Below are positions 56,197-64,000 of a DNA stretch of 64,000 nucleotides, one piece after another. The stretch comes from Blautia glucerasea (GTDB lineage: Bacteria > Bacillota > Clostridia > Lachnospirales > Lachnospiraceae). Under the pieces are notes generated by a model, which worked only from the letters and a program-made list of their open reading frames with translations, had not been told where the DNA came from and searched no databases. The stretch spans positions 186,001 through 250,000 of the forward strand of contig NZ_JAJBMO010000002.1 in the NCBI RefSeq assembly GCF_020537505.1, in the 5' to 3' direction. The first letter of the stretch is position 1. Every line of letters starts with the position of its first letter. The translations under genes and the position numbers were made by a program.

Positions 56197-56808
56197 TCAG
56201 GCGTAAACCTTATCTTCCTCCAGAAATCTCGCCTTTCCATCTTGCACTTCCACCAGATTGATACTGCAGTTAGGCGGCACACATCCATGCCAGAAGTTCT
56301 CTGGATCCTGATACAGGTTCTGAAGAAGAGCACGCACTGCACATCCGTGTGAAGATACCAGAACGGTCTTATCCGCCAAAGACGGATCTGTGGTTTTCTC
56401 CATCCAGAAAGCTCTGGTACGTTCCAGAACATCCTGAATATTCTCTCCCTTTTCCGGCCTTGGGAATTTCAGTGGATCACGGAAAAACAGGTCAAACTCC
56501 TTACAGTCAGACTCCATGGTATTTCCAGTGCGCATAATATGTCCTTCCAGAACTCCGAAATTAATTTCCTGGATTCTGGCATCAGCAATAGTGGAAACAT
56601 CCCTGCCTCCAAGGACCAGCCTGGCAGTCTGTCTGGCCCGCAGCAGCGGACTTGTGAAACAGATATCAAATTTCACATCCAGCAACGCCTCTCCGGTCTT
56701 TTTCGCAAGATCAATCCCCTCCTGGGCAAGAGGAATATCAGCTGAGCCCTGTGCCTTGTGGAGATGGTTCCAGGGTGTCATACCATGTCTTACAATATAT
56801 AAAAGCAT
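56197..56808 (-). CDS. Histidine phosphatase family protein
   Basis: A 203-residue protein with the phosphohistidine motif LYIVRHGMTPWN, His8 being the nucleophile, and the second-half VLVSSHGCAVRALLQ. It belongs to the phosphoglycerate-mutase-like histidine phosphatases; the substrate could be a sugar or nucleotide phosphate. It is transcribed after the YihY gene, six bases away (stop to start), and likely with it. Confidence 0.9.
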   Translation of the reverse strand: MLLYIVRHGMTPWNHLHKAQGSADIPLAQEGIDLAKKTGEALLDVKFDICFTSPLLRARQTARLVLGGRDVSTIADARIQEINFGVLEGHIMRTGNTMESDCKEFDLFFRDPLKFPRPEKGENIQDVLERTRAFWMEKTTDPSLADKTVLVSSHGCAVRALLQNLYQDPENFWHGCVPPNCSINLVEVQDGKARFLEEDKVYA

Positions 56809-56813
56809 TCGTT

Positions 56814-57758
56814 TTATTTCTCCTTTTTCTTAGGTTCTTTTTCAAGAGTCTTTTTTTTGTCTTTTCCTGCTTCTTTCTCTCCTTCTTCATGTTCACGGTT
56901 TAACATTTCTCTCATAGATGCCTGTGCCATTCTGAACTGTTTCTCAAAATATGCATTGATCTCCGCCCCGTATAGCAGAAGATTCATACAGATATAAAGC
57001 CACAGCATCACCATGATCAATGCAGTCAGGCTTCCATACATATTACTGAAGCCCGGAAATGTATCAAAATAAATAGAAAAGAAATAAGAAAATAAAGACC
57101 ACCCGGCTGCAATCAGAATCGCTCCAGGTACCTGGCTCTTTAAGGTTGCTTTACGGTTCGGCAGCATTTTGTACAAAATCAGGAAAACCAGGAACAAGCC
57201 CGCGAAAACAAGTGCTGTTCTCGCTCCAATGATCTTCCCGATTATTCTTCCAAGAAAAGGAACGTATTTCCCCGCCATTGTCTGGATCTGGTTTCCAAGG
57301 ACCAGAAGAAGCAGGCTGGCTATAATGGCAATTCCAAACATAAACGTATATACCACTGCATACATTCTGGTCACCAGCCAGTTACGGGTCTCCTTCACAT
57401 GGTAAATCGTATTCAGGCCATTGGTCAAAGACTGCATAGCCTTCCCTGCAGACCACAATGCCATAATCGCGGAAATCGGCACCACTGCTGTACTTCTGCC
57501 ATAAACCTCAGATACAATGGTAAGTACAAAATTCTGTATATTGTGCGGCACAAATGCCCGGATGGTCTCACTGACCATATTATATGTCAAAGGTGTATAA
57601 CGAATCATAGTTGTAAGAAACAAAATAAACGGAATAAAAGACATAATCAGGAAGTATGCGGCCTGTGCCGCGTATGCTCCCACATGATCTCCATTTGCCC
57701 TGTCCATAAAGCCAAGCAGCAATTGAAGAACACTCTGTTTTTCTTTTTTCTTATCCAT
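56814..57758 (-). CDS. YihY/virulence factor BrkB family protein
   Basis: A 314-residue membrane protein with the YihY pattern: AAQAAYFLIMSFIPFILFLT, then LMALWSAGKAMQSLTNGLNT-type residues (MALWSAGKAMQSL) and YGSLTALIMVMLWLYICM. Six helices are predicted. The C-terminal tail is very basic and acidic-lysine rich (EEGEKEAGKDKKKTLEKEPK). The family's function is not firmly known; it is unlikely to be a ribonuclease BN as once labelled. It lies just before the phosphatase gene. Confidence 0.9.
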   Translation of the reverse strand: MDKKKEKQSVLQLLLGFMDRANGDHVGAYAAQAAYFLIMSFIPFILFLTTMIRYTPLTYNMVSETIRAFVPHNIQNFVLTIVSEVYGRSTAVVPISAIMALWSAGKAMQSLTNGLNTIYHVKETRNWLVTRMYAVVYTFMFGIAIIASLLLLVLGNQIQTMAGKYVPFLGRIIGKIIGARTALVFAGLFLVFLILYKMLPNRKATLKSQVPGAILIAAGWSLFSYFFSIYFDTFPGFSNMYGSLTALIMVMLWLYICMNLLLYGAEINAYFEKQFRMAQASMREMLNREHEEGEKEAGKDKKKTLEKEPKKKEK

Positions 57759-57886
57759 ACGATTGCTCCTGTTGCATTTTCGTAATTATTTTTTGTATCA
57801 TATCACGAAACAGGCTTTCTGTCTACTTTTTCCTGGTTTTGGTCCTTTGGATTACGGTTTATGCCCCTGTCGGAGGCTGTCGAATA

Positions 57887-59251
57887 CTACGATGGAACAG
57901 TCTCAAACGTAATATTCTGAAAAAAATATGCCAGGATTTCCTGCCAGGTATAACCTTCCTTCGCCATTTCATTTGCCCCATTCTGGCTCATTCCCACTCC
58001 GTGTCCATATCCTTTTCCCTGAATCTGTACCTCCTGCCCCACCTCTGTTGTCAGATTAAAATACGCACTTGGAAGAAGACTGCCGCCTTTTACCTGCGTA
58101 CCATCTTTCTCTGTTATCAAAAGTCCTGCCGGGGAAAGAAATTCCCGGATCTCATATTCTCCATTCAGCTCTATGGGATTCCTTTCTGTTACAATTTTCA
58201 GTCCGGTTACCGCACCGCTGGCACTCTTTTTCATCACCTGAAGACCTTTTAAAGCCCCCACTCCTTCCAGATTTTCTGCTCTCTCTCCCAAGGTGTCCCA
58301 TGGAATTGTCACCTTCCAGCTGCTCCATGGCATATTCTGGTCAAACTCACACTCCACGCTTTTCAAATACGTGGCAGCTTTATCTGCGCCCCATATTTCA
58401 TCTGTGCTGGTCTGACCGGCTGATGTGGAAAAATAATAGGCAGTAACTGGTTTTCCATTCTGGCACATGATTATCCCTTTTGTCTCCTGTACCGCTTTGT
58501 CTGTTTTTTCATCTGCCTGAAAATTCCCATAAACCTGATAACTTACGCTGTCATCTACATCGGCTCCATATTCTTCTTCCAGGCTTTTTTCCTTGATCTG
58601 GCAGATTGCATAGGTTCTGGCACATACAGCCTGCGCCATCAGTGCCTGTTCTTCGTAGGAGGCTGGCATTTCACTGGGGACAACTCCTTTTAAATAGGTT
58701 TCCAGGGGAAGCTCATTAATCAGCAATAACCCCTGATCCGTTTTCTTAATTTCCAGGGTCCCGTAATAAACAGGTGGATTCTGCGCCCGGGTAATGGACG
58801 TTACTGCAATGCCTTCCTCTCCTCCCTTCAGAAGCAAGGCATCACTCTGAATTTCCGGCGAATCTGGTGTATAGGTGTATTCTTTGCCATTTTGCTGCAG
58901 CGTCACAGAGGAATGATAATACGATTGCTGCCCAGAATCCGTGAGCAGAACACGAATGGAAAGTTCCCTGGTGTTTTCCGCCTTTTCCTTCTGCTTATAG
59001 CTGTAAGCCGCGCCAACACCTGCACCAGTGATTGCAATACTCAGCCAGGAGCTTGTCCTTCCTTTCTCTTTAACCGCAGCCGTTTCCCGGCCGGTATCCT
59101 TTTTTTCCTGGAGCAGTTCTACTGTCTCATGGCTTTTCCTTTCTTCCCCTCTTTCCCAGTTCACCTCCGCCGCTTTGCGAAACAGCAGCAGCCACCCCAA
59201 CAGTACCAGTAAAAAATAATTCATTCCATAAAAAAATCTGGTCTTCTTCAT
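57887..59251 (-). CDS. SpoIID/LytB-domain protein
   Basis: A 454-residue protein with one N-terminal helix (FFYGMNYFLLVLLGWLLLFR) and a SpoIID domain in the second half: LPLETYLKGVVPSEMPASYE, then EALMAQAVCARTYAI-type residues, GKPVTAYYFSTSAGQTSTDE and GKGYGHGVGMSQNGANEMAK. SpoIID is a lytic transglycosylase of engulfment in spore formation; this relative probably cleaves denuded glycan strands. The first 150 residues are a low-complexity linker and a beta domain. Confidence 0.9.
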   Translation of the reverse strand: MKKTRFFYGMNYFLLVLLGWLLLFRKAAEVNWERGEERKSHETVELLQEKKDTGRETAAVKEKGRTSSWLSIAITGAGVGAAYSYKQKEKAENTRELSIRVLLTDSGQQSYYHSSVTLQQNGKEYTYTPDSPEIQSDALLLKGGEEGIAVTSITRAQNPPVYYGTLEIKKTDQGLLLINELPLETYLKGVVPSEMPASYEEQALMAQAVCARTYAICQIKEKSLEEEYGADVDDSVSYQVYGNFQADEKTDKAVQETKGIIMCQNGKPVTAYYFSTSAGQTSTDEIWGADKAATYLKSVECEFDQNMPWSSWKVTIPWDTLGERAENLEGVGALKGLQVMKKSASGAVTGLKIVTERNPIELNGEYEIREFLSPAGLLITEKDGTQVKGGSLLPSAYFNLTTEVGQEVQIQGKGYGHGVGMSQNGANEMAKEGYTWQEILAYFFQNITFETVPS

Positions 59252-59294
59252 ACACTTAAAATATATGAAAAAAACCAGATAAAAATATCTATTA

Positions 59295-60353
59295 TTATTT
59301 TCTTACGCCAAATTTATATGCTGTAAAAGACTGGTATTTCTCGCCAGCTTCCAGTACCGGGGAATGGAATGCTTCCACATTCACTGCATTTGGCTCAACC
59401 TGTGTCTCAAGGCAGAAGCCCTCACGCTTATTATAAACATGTCCATTCTTGCCCTTCTCATCAACAACGAAGTTACCTGCATAGAACTGCACACAAGGGC
59501 AATCTGAAATCACATCCATGGTAATTCCAGAAGTCTCATTATAAGCAGAAGCGATGGTTCTTCTATTTCCCTTAGCGTAATTGTCCGCTACATAGTTATG
59601 GTCATATCCGCCTGTAAATTTCAGCTGCTGGAAGTCTGCGCCGATCTCATCCCCGATCTTCTTCGCCTTGTTGAAATCCATAGGAGTACCTGCTACTTCT
59701 GCATATTCACCAGTAGGAATGGAAAACTGATCTACCGGATTATAATCCTTCGCGTGGATGGTAAGATATGTATCAAGGACCTTGCCGCTTCCCTCACCGG
59801 TAAGGTTAAAGTAGGAATGATTGGTCATATTCGCCAGCGTAGCCTTGTCACTGATTCCGCTATAATAAATCTGCAGAGTATTCTCCTCTGTAAATTCATA
59901 TGTAACTGCTACCTGGAATTCTCCAGGGAAACCATTCTCACCGTCTGGGCTGATTCTGGAAAAAGTAATGGCATTCTTATCCGGATCTGTATTCTTCACA
60001 GTCCAGATCTTCTTCTCAAATCCATTAGGACCGCTATGAAGATTGTTGTCATTTTCATTCTTGCCAAGCTGGTATTCCTGTCCATAAAGGGAGAATCTGG
60101 CTCCGGCAATACGGTTGCCGCTTCTTCCGATAATCGCACCGAAAAAGCATCCGTTTACTTCATACTGCTGAACATCATCATATCCAAGTACTACGTCTCT
60201 CAGCTTTCCATCTTTATCTGGAACGCAAAGCTTCACAAGAATAGCGCCGTAATCCATTACCTCTGCATAAGCGCCCGACTGATTCTCCAGACAATATAAT
60301 GTAATCTTCTCCCCTGAGGTCAATTCTCCGAATTTTTTTGCTGTAACACCCAT
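59295..60353 (-). CDS. galM: Aldose 1-epimerase (galactose mutarotase)
   Basis: A 352-residue protein of normal GalM length. The catalytic region is visible: MTNHSYFNLTGEGSGKVLDT and GGYDHNYVADNY (His in each), with the base Glu in KREGFCLETQVEPNAV. The N-terminal GELTSGEKITLYCLENQSGA and GCFFGAIIGRSGNRIAGARF fit the family. It converts alpha- and beta-anomers of hexoses. GGGAGGCAGGT precedes the ATG. It follows the 6S RNA gene directly. Confidence 0.95.
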   Translation of the reverse strand: MGVTAKKFGELTSGEKITLYCLENQSGAYAEVMDYGAILVKLCVPDKDGKLRDVVLGYDDVQQYEVNGCFFGAIIGRSGNRIAGARFSLYGQEYQLGKNENDNNLHSGPNGFEKKIWTVKNTDPDKNAITFSRISPDGENGFPGEFQVAVTYEFTEENTLQIYYSGISDKATLANMTNHSYFNLTGEGSGKVLDTYLTIHAKDYNPVDQFSIPTGEYAEVAGTPMDFNKAKKIGDEIGADFQQLKFTGGYDHNYVADNYAKGNRRTIASAYNETSGITMDVISDCPCVQFYAGNFVVDEKGKNGHVYNKREGFCLETQVEPNAVNVEAFHSPVLEAGEKYQSFTAYKFGVRK

Positions 60354-60373
60354 GTTACCTGCCTCCCTGTTCT

Positions 60374-60555
60374 AAAAAATCCCAGAATGCCGTTCCCTTT
60401 CTTTTGACGCCTAGCTAACCGCTAGGTGGGTATCCTCAACAGAACTTCTGCCTACCACAACGAGAGGTCTGACATCCGCACTGCGATCTTGGATTCCCTT
60501 GATGTCAATGTAGGTTCAAAAATAAAAGGGGCCTCGCACATCCCAGGATTCATTT
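60374..60555 (-). ncRNA. ssrS: 6S RNA
   Basis: A 182-nt minus-strand RNA gene. Its ends AATCCTGGGATG and CATTCTGGGATT pair as a 12-bp closing stem with wobble pairs, followed by a T-run (TTTTTT). The 5' part GGGATGTGCGAGGCCCC and the 3' part CGGCATTCTGGGATT resemble the ends of E. coli 6S RNA (GAGATGTTCGC and GGCATCTCGGAG). An inner long stem (CCTAC ... GTAGG) and a side hairpin (CCTAGC-GGTTA-GCTAGG) lie on a large central loop. 6S RNA binds RNA polymerase with the housekeeping sigma factor. A good promoter precedes it. Confidence 0.82.
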
Positions 60556-60566
60556 TTCTAAAAGTT

Positions 60567-60595
60567 ATTATACTCTAGTATATACTGTTTTTCAA
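60567..60595 (-). promoter_or_regulatory. Promoter of 6S RNA
   Basis: On the minus strand TTGAAA (60590-60595), 17 bases, TATAAT (60567-60572). The start would be near 60560, just before the RNA's closing stem. Confidence 0.8.
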
Positions 60596-60638
60596 CAGAA
60601 AATGCACAAATTCTTTTTACAGAAAAAATACCGGAAAT

Positions 60639-62129
60639 TTACTTAATACCCAGAATATCTTTCACAGTTGCCGGCATATCTTCTGCGTCTACCACACGGT
60701 CATGAAGTACTGGTGCTGTACGGATATCGTTGACTGCTTTCGGAACTGCCACACCGGAAAGTTTTTCCAATGCATCTGCCAGTCCGAAATCATCCAGATT
60801 CTCATGACCTTCTGAAATAGCATCCATAACACTTCTGGTAAATTTGTAGGGACTTGCCGTGGATGCGATCACTGCCGGAGCTTTGTCACCTGTCTCTTTC
60901 ATATATTTCTTGTATACGCCTGCAGCAACTGCTGTATGAGTGTCAATTACATAATCACCTGTCTTGTAGACTTCGCGGATTGCTTCCCTGGTTTCTTCTT
61001 CTGTGCAGTAATTGCCATAGAAATCCTTTAACTGAGCTTTCATCTCAGGTGTGATTGTATACTCCCCGCCCTTAGAAAGATTTTCCATAAGCTTGGCGCA
61101 TTCCTCTGGATCTTCTCCGGCAATGCGGTAGATCAGACGCTCTAAGTTGCTGGAAATCAGAATATCCATAGACGGTGAGCTTGTAAGGATAAAATCTCTC
61201 TTTCTGTTATATGTACCGGTAGAGAAGAAATCAAACAATACCTTATTCTCATTTGATGCACAGATCAGCTTATTCACGGGAAGTCCCATCTGCTTTGCGT
61301 AGAATGCAGCCAGAATATTTCCAAAGTTTCCGGTAGGCACTACCACATTAATCTCCTGGCCAGCCTTGATCCTGCCCTGGCGGACTAATGTTGCATATGC
61401 ATATACATAATAAACAATCTGTGGAACAAGACGGCCAATATTAATAGAGTTGGCAGAGGAGAACTGGAAGCCTGCCTGTGCAAGCTCTTCTGCCATCTCT
61501 TTATCGTTAAACATTTTCTTCACAGCAGTCTGGGCATCATCAAAGTTTCCTGTAATACCAACTACATAGGTATTGGCGCCTTTCTGTGTCACCATCTGCT
61601 TCTCCTGGATCGGACTTACTCCATGTTTCGGATAAAATACAATAATCCGGGTTCCTGGAACATCTGCAAAGCCAGCCAGTGCTGCCTTGCCGGTATCCCC
61701 AGAAGTAGCTGTGAGGATCACAATCTCGTTCTTTACCTGATTCTTCCTTGCAGCTGTGGTCATGAGATATGGCAGAATGGAAAGTGCCATGTCCTTAAAT
61801 GCAATGGTCGGACCATGGAAAAGTTCCAGATAGTATACTCCGTCAGCTTCCTTCAAAGGTGCGATCACATCTGTATCAAACTTTTTGTCATATGCACTGT
61901 TAATACAGGTGCGCAGCTCTTCCTCAGTAAAATCAGTAAGAAGACGGCTCATTACCTGATAAGCAGTTTCCTGATAAGACATCTGGGAAAGTGCTTCCAT
62001 AGAAACATCAAGCGCCGGAATCTGTGTGGGTACGAACAATCCTCCGTCTTCAGAAAGTCCCTTCAAAATAGCCTGGGAAGCGGTTACCGGTTCTCCTTTT
62101 CCTCTGGTGCTCTGGTACATTACCTGCAT
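60639..62129 (-). CDS. thrC: Threonine synthase
   Basis: A 496-residue PLP enzyme of the usual length for the long-form threonine synthases. The PLP lysine is in LFHGPTIAFKDMALS and the phosphate-binding glycine loop is ATSGDTGKAAL. VPTGNFGNILAAFYAKQMG is also typical. It converts O-phospho-homoserine to threonine. It is a single gene; the terminator of the SleB-like gene lies upstream. GGCAGG precedes the ATG. Confidence 0.97.
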   Translation of the reverse strand: MQVMYQSTRGKGEPVTASQAILKGLSEDGGLFVPTQIPALDVSMEALSQMSYQETAYQVMSRLLTDFTEEELRTCINSAYDKKFDTDVIAPLKEADGVYYLELFHGPTIAFKDMALSILPYLMTTAARKNQVKNEIVILTATSGDTGKAALAGFADVPGTRIIVFYPKHGVSPIQEKQMVTQKGANTYVVGITGNFDDAQTAVKKMFNDKEMAEELAQAGFQFSSANSINIGRLVPQIVYYVYAYATLVRQGRIKAGQEINVVVPTGNFGNILAAFYAKQMGLPVNKLICASNENKVLFDFFSTGTYNRKRDFILTSSPSMDILISSNLERLIYRIAGEDPEECAKLMENLSKGGEYTITPEMKAQLKDFYGNYCTEEETREAIREVYKTGDYVIDTHTAVAAGVYKKYMKETGDKAPAVIASTASPYKFTRSVMDAISEGHENLDDFGLADALEKLSGVAVPKAVNDIRTAPVLHDRVVDAEDMPATVKDILGIK

Positions 62130-62211
62130 TTGTTATTCCTGCCTTTCGCTTATTGTTATGAGATAAATATATGTAATTTACCTCTTTATTATCGTATTCG
62201 ACTTTACAGGT

Positions 62212-62240
62212 ATTATACATACTTCACCGTGCTAAATCAA
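62212..62240 (-). promoter_or_regulatory. Promoter of thrC
   Basis: On the minus strand TTGATT (62235-62240), 17 bases, TATAAT (62212-62217), about 80 bases before the thrC ATG. Confidence 0.75.
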
Positions 62241-62251
62241 CACCAAATTTG

Positions 62252-62281
62252 AAAAAGCCGCCTGAAATAATTTCAGACGGC
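62252..62281 (-). terminator. Terminator of the SleB-type hydrolase gene
   Basis: On the minus strand GCCGTCTGAAAT pairs with ATTTCAGGCGGC around a 1-3 base loop, followed by TTTTTC. It begins 20 bases after the stop codon. Confidence 0.85.
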
Positions 62282-62303
62282 CGATACATCACTTTCCTGA
62301 ATT

Positions 62304-63230
62304 TTATTTTTTCACCATTTGAACTACGTTTTTTTCATCCTCCGTTTGAGATGAGGAACTGCTCTTGGAGTCTTTTTCATCCGGATAGGTATAAAATTCA
62401 TGAACACCATATTTAAATAATTTCTTCAGTTCTTTATCAAACCAGGAGACATTCTGCTTCTCTGCTGCGGAACGCTGGATGAAGAACAATGCTCCCTGGG
62501 AATAATCAACACCTTCCAAAGCCTGCTTTACAGCCTCCCTGGTATCATCTGAAACCGTTACCTCATAAAATCTTCCATCATAAATAGGAGAAAACTGAGG
62601 AACACCATTTTTCTGGTCAAAAATAACATCCGTAACAGTACCCGGGAATTCACTGTTGGACACCCGGTTCATGATCACATTGGCGATCAGGATCCGTCCT
62701 TTAATATCTTCTGTTCCAGCCTCTGCTTCTACAATGTGAAGCAGATTATCGTAATCGGAATCAGACATCAGTTTGGCGTTTGCAGATGCAGATACTGCCT
62801 CATCAAAGCTGTCAACGGTGTCTGCCATGGACTCTCCCACATTCAGCTCGTCAGCATTTCCTTTTACTTTCTTCACACGCTGCCCAACCATCACTCTCTC
62901 GCAGGAGGTTCCAATACGTGCTACCGAAGTCCCAACTGCCGGACTGTCAGCAACACTGGTAACCATACCAGCAATTCCTGTAGGCAGGGTGTAACTGATC
63001 GACCCCGAATTAACTCCGGCAGATGCTGATTCCTCCTCTGAATCCGAAGCTGCATATACTTGGCTTCGCCCGCCCGATTCTGATACCTTTGATCCAATTG
63101 CCAAAATCATCGCCAACGCGGCACAGGCACTAAGAGCTACAAAATTATGTACAAGGGCATTTCCATTCTTTTTCCTCTGGTCTTCGCCCTTGGAAGTTGT
63201 TACATTCTGTAAACTTAATTTTAATTTCAT
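62304..63230 (-). CDS. Cell wall hydrolase, SleB type
   Basis: Start at 63230 (308 aa) with AAGGAAAGAAG. A membrane-anchor or signal helix (FVALSACAALAMILAIGSKV) is followed by a low-complexity region (about 50-150). The C-terminal domain (about 160-290) is Hydrolase_2/SleB: LLHIVEAEAGTEDIKGRILI with the catalytic Glu in EAEAG, then ANVIMNRVSN and GALFFIQRSA. SleB enzymes open spore cortex peptidoglycan in germination; some relatives remodel vegetative wall. It has a consensus promoter. Confidence 0.9.
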   Translation of the reverse strand: MKLKLSLQNVTTSKGEDQRKKNGNALVHNFVALSACAALAMILAIGSKVSESGGRSQVYAASDSEEESASAGVNSGSISYTLPTGIAGMVTSVADSPAVGTSVARIGTSCERVMVGQRVKKVKGNADELNVGESMADTVDSFDEAVSASANAKLMSDSDYDNLLHIVEAEAGTEDIKGRILIANVIMNRVSNSEFPGTVTDVIFDQKNGVPQFSPIYDGRFYEVTVSDDTREAVKQALEGVDYSQGALFFIQRSAAEKQNVSWFDKELKKLFKYGVHEFYTYPDEKDSKSSSSSQTEDEKNVVQMVKK

Positions 63231-63310
63231 ATTCTTCTTTCCTTGCACTTTTGTTATGTTTTGATTTCTTTATTTTTATATTCTGTAACATTTTTGTAAT
63301 GTATGGGAAA

Positions 63311-63339
63311 ATTATATTTAATAATAGCTAAAATGTCAA
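63311..63339 (-). promoter_or_regulatory. Promoter of the SleB-type hydrolase gene
   Basis: On the minus strand TTGACA (63334-63339), 17 bases, TATAAT (63311-63316). Both hexamers match the consensus exactly, about 80 bases before the start codon. Confidence 0.85.
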
Positions 63340-63567
63340 GTAATTTTTATGGTATTCATCCCATTTTATCCAAAAACAGGTAAAAAAAGAAAGGGTGCGC
63401 GCCAAAACAAGAGTTTTTTCAAAAGTGCCCGTAACATTTTTGAAAAAACTACCCGTTTTTATTTGTCCCCTTCATTCTCCCCGGTATGCTTCTTTTTCTC
63501 TTTTCATGTATGATTATAGCTTCGCTTCCATTCTTTCGTCAAGCATTTCTCATCGCCTTGTTCTGAC

Positions 63568-63611
63568 AAAAAACGGGCAGAACACGCTCTGCGAGTTTTA
63601 CCCGTTTTTCT
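63568..63611 (-). terminator. leuA terminator
   Basis: On the minus strand AAAAACGGG and CCCGTTTTTT pair across a 20-base loop with GCAGAGCG inside. It begins 14 bases after the leuA stop codon. Confidence 0.8.
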
Positions 63612-63624
63612 TTCTTATTAAAAA

Positions 63625-64000
63625 TTACCGGTTATTGATTGCTGTTACAAGAGCATCGATGGATGCGCGGATAATATCCGGATCCACGCCAGCGCCCCAT
63701 GCCATGGTTCCATCTGGCTTCTTAATCCCTACATATGCAATAGCTTTGGAACTGGAGCTGCGTTCCAGCGCATGCTCCTGATACACTTCAAGGGAATATT
63801 TCAGCTCATATGCTTTCTTCAGGGCATTGTTTACTGCATCAAGACGACCGTTTCCAGCAGCTTCTGTAGTAATCGTTTTTCCCTTAAAGGTAGAGGTAAC
63901 CTTTGTTGTAATTCCACCGTCTTTCTGCTGGAAATGGACCTCATTAATGCTGTATGGCTCTACCACATTTTCAAAGGTCTTCTTGAACAGATCAAAGATC
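63625..64000 (-). CDS. leuA: 2-isopropylmalate synthase, C-terminal part (cut by window edge)
   Basis: The frame continues beyond base 64000. The visible about 125 residues read IFDLFKKTFENVVEPYSINE and on through the LeuA allosteric domain (GGITTKVTSTFKGKTITTEA, then GNGRLDAVNNALKKAYELKY). The domain binds leucine in feedback control. The ending VDPDIIRASIDALVTAINNR is typical for clostridial LeuA. The enzyme makes 2-isopropylmalate in leucine synthesis. The 5' end lies outside. Confidence 0.92.
   Translation of the reverse strand, partial: IFDLFKKTFENVVEPYSINEVHFQQKDGGITTKVTSTFKGKTITTEAAGNGRLDAVNNALKKAYELKYSLEVYQEHALERSSSSKAIAYVGIKKPDGTMAWGAGVDPDIIRASIDALVTAINNR

Larger units (their letters stand above)
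63231..63624. other. Intergenic region between SleB-type gene and leuA
   Basis: This 394-base stretch contains the SleB promoter (63311-63339), a long AT hairpin (AGTTTTTTCAAAA with TTTTTGAAAAAACT, about 63412-63452), and the leuA terminator near 63568-63611. No gene is seen on either strand. Confidence 0.6.

Noticed and set aside
62130..62251. T-box or riboswitch in front of thrC
   Set aside because: The leader is about 75 bases, AT-rich and lacks a T-box motif, specifier stems or a terminator/antiterminator pair.

Overview
The window is a Firmicutes chromosome segment, most likely from Lachnospiraceae (a Blautia/Ruminococcus-like gut clostridium). Evidence for this is the Rnf complex in the order C-D-G-E-A-B, the sporulation genes (GerW/YtfJ with its DUF2953 partner, SpoIID-like, SleB-like), a DUF6465 protein, and strong AGGAGG-type ribosome binding sites. 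The genus is an inference. There are two parts: a prophage (base 1 to about 27,230), which is cut by the left edge of the window, and host chromosome (about 27,231 to 64,000).

The prophage has divergent transcription around an XRE repressor near 22.2-22.9 kb. Rightward are the repressor, a membrane-anchored SWIM-finger protein and a large serine integrase. Leftward runs a long early operon: small unknown genes, a C-type-lectin-fold protein with a diversity-generating-retroelement (DGR) variable region, a winged-helix protein and tubulin-like GTPase (TubR/TubZ-like) next to nine 10-bp iterons, a replisome organizer, a DnaC-like loader, a HAD phosphatase, SSB, an ASCH-domain protein, a radical SAM protein, a Dam methyltransferase split by a poly-G tract, zinc-finger proteins and an ArpU/RinA-like late regulator. 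A promoter with six ACGACAT heptamers then leads into a minimal tyrosine recombinase and lambda-like head genes (TerS, TerL, gpW-like, portal, ClpP-type protease with nested scaffold, decoration protein, major capsid protein E). Tail and lysis genes must lie left of base 1.

The prophage sits inside miaB. A 58-codon 5' fragment of miaB (27220-27396) ends just after the first cluster-binding cysteine, and the prophage begins there. The combination of partition genes, iterons, replication genes and a second recombinase suggests an element that can also persist outside the chromosome.

The host part, almost all on the minus strand, holds DUF6465, recG, a DAK/FakA-like kinase, Asp23, rpmB (plus strand), gerW/ytfJ with DUF2953, a Nudix hydrolase, a PBP with its FtsW/RodA partner, a U32 peptidase, zapA, ruvBA, membrane proteins, the six-gene Rnf operon, YprB (plus strand), an orphan ZorAB-like proton-channel pair, a histidine phosphatase, YihY, a SpoIID-domain protein, galM, a 6S RNA, thrC, a SleB-type hydrolase and the 3' end of leuA.

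Points to check first: the TubZRC-like cassette, the DGR target without a visible reverse transcriptase, two plus-strand small-RNA candidates with matching promoters, the heptamer-array late promoter, the poly-G methyltransferase and the miaB attachment site.
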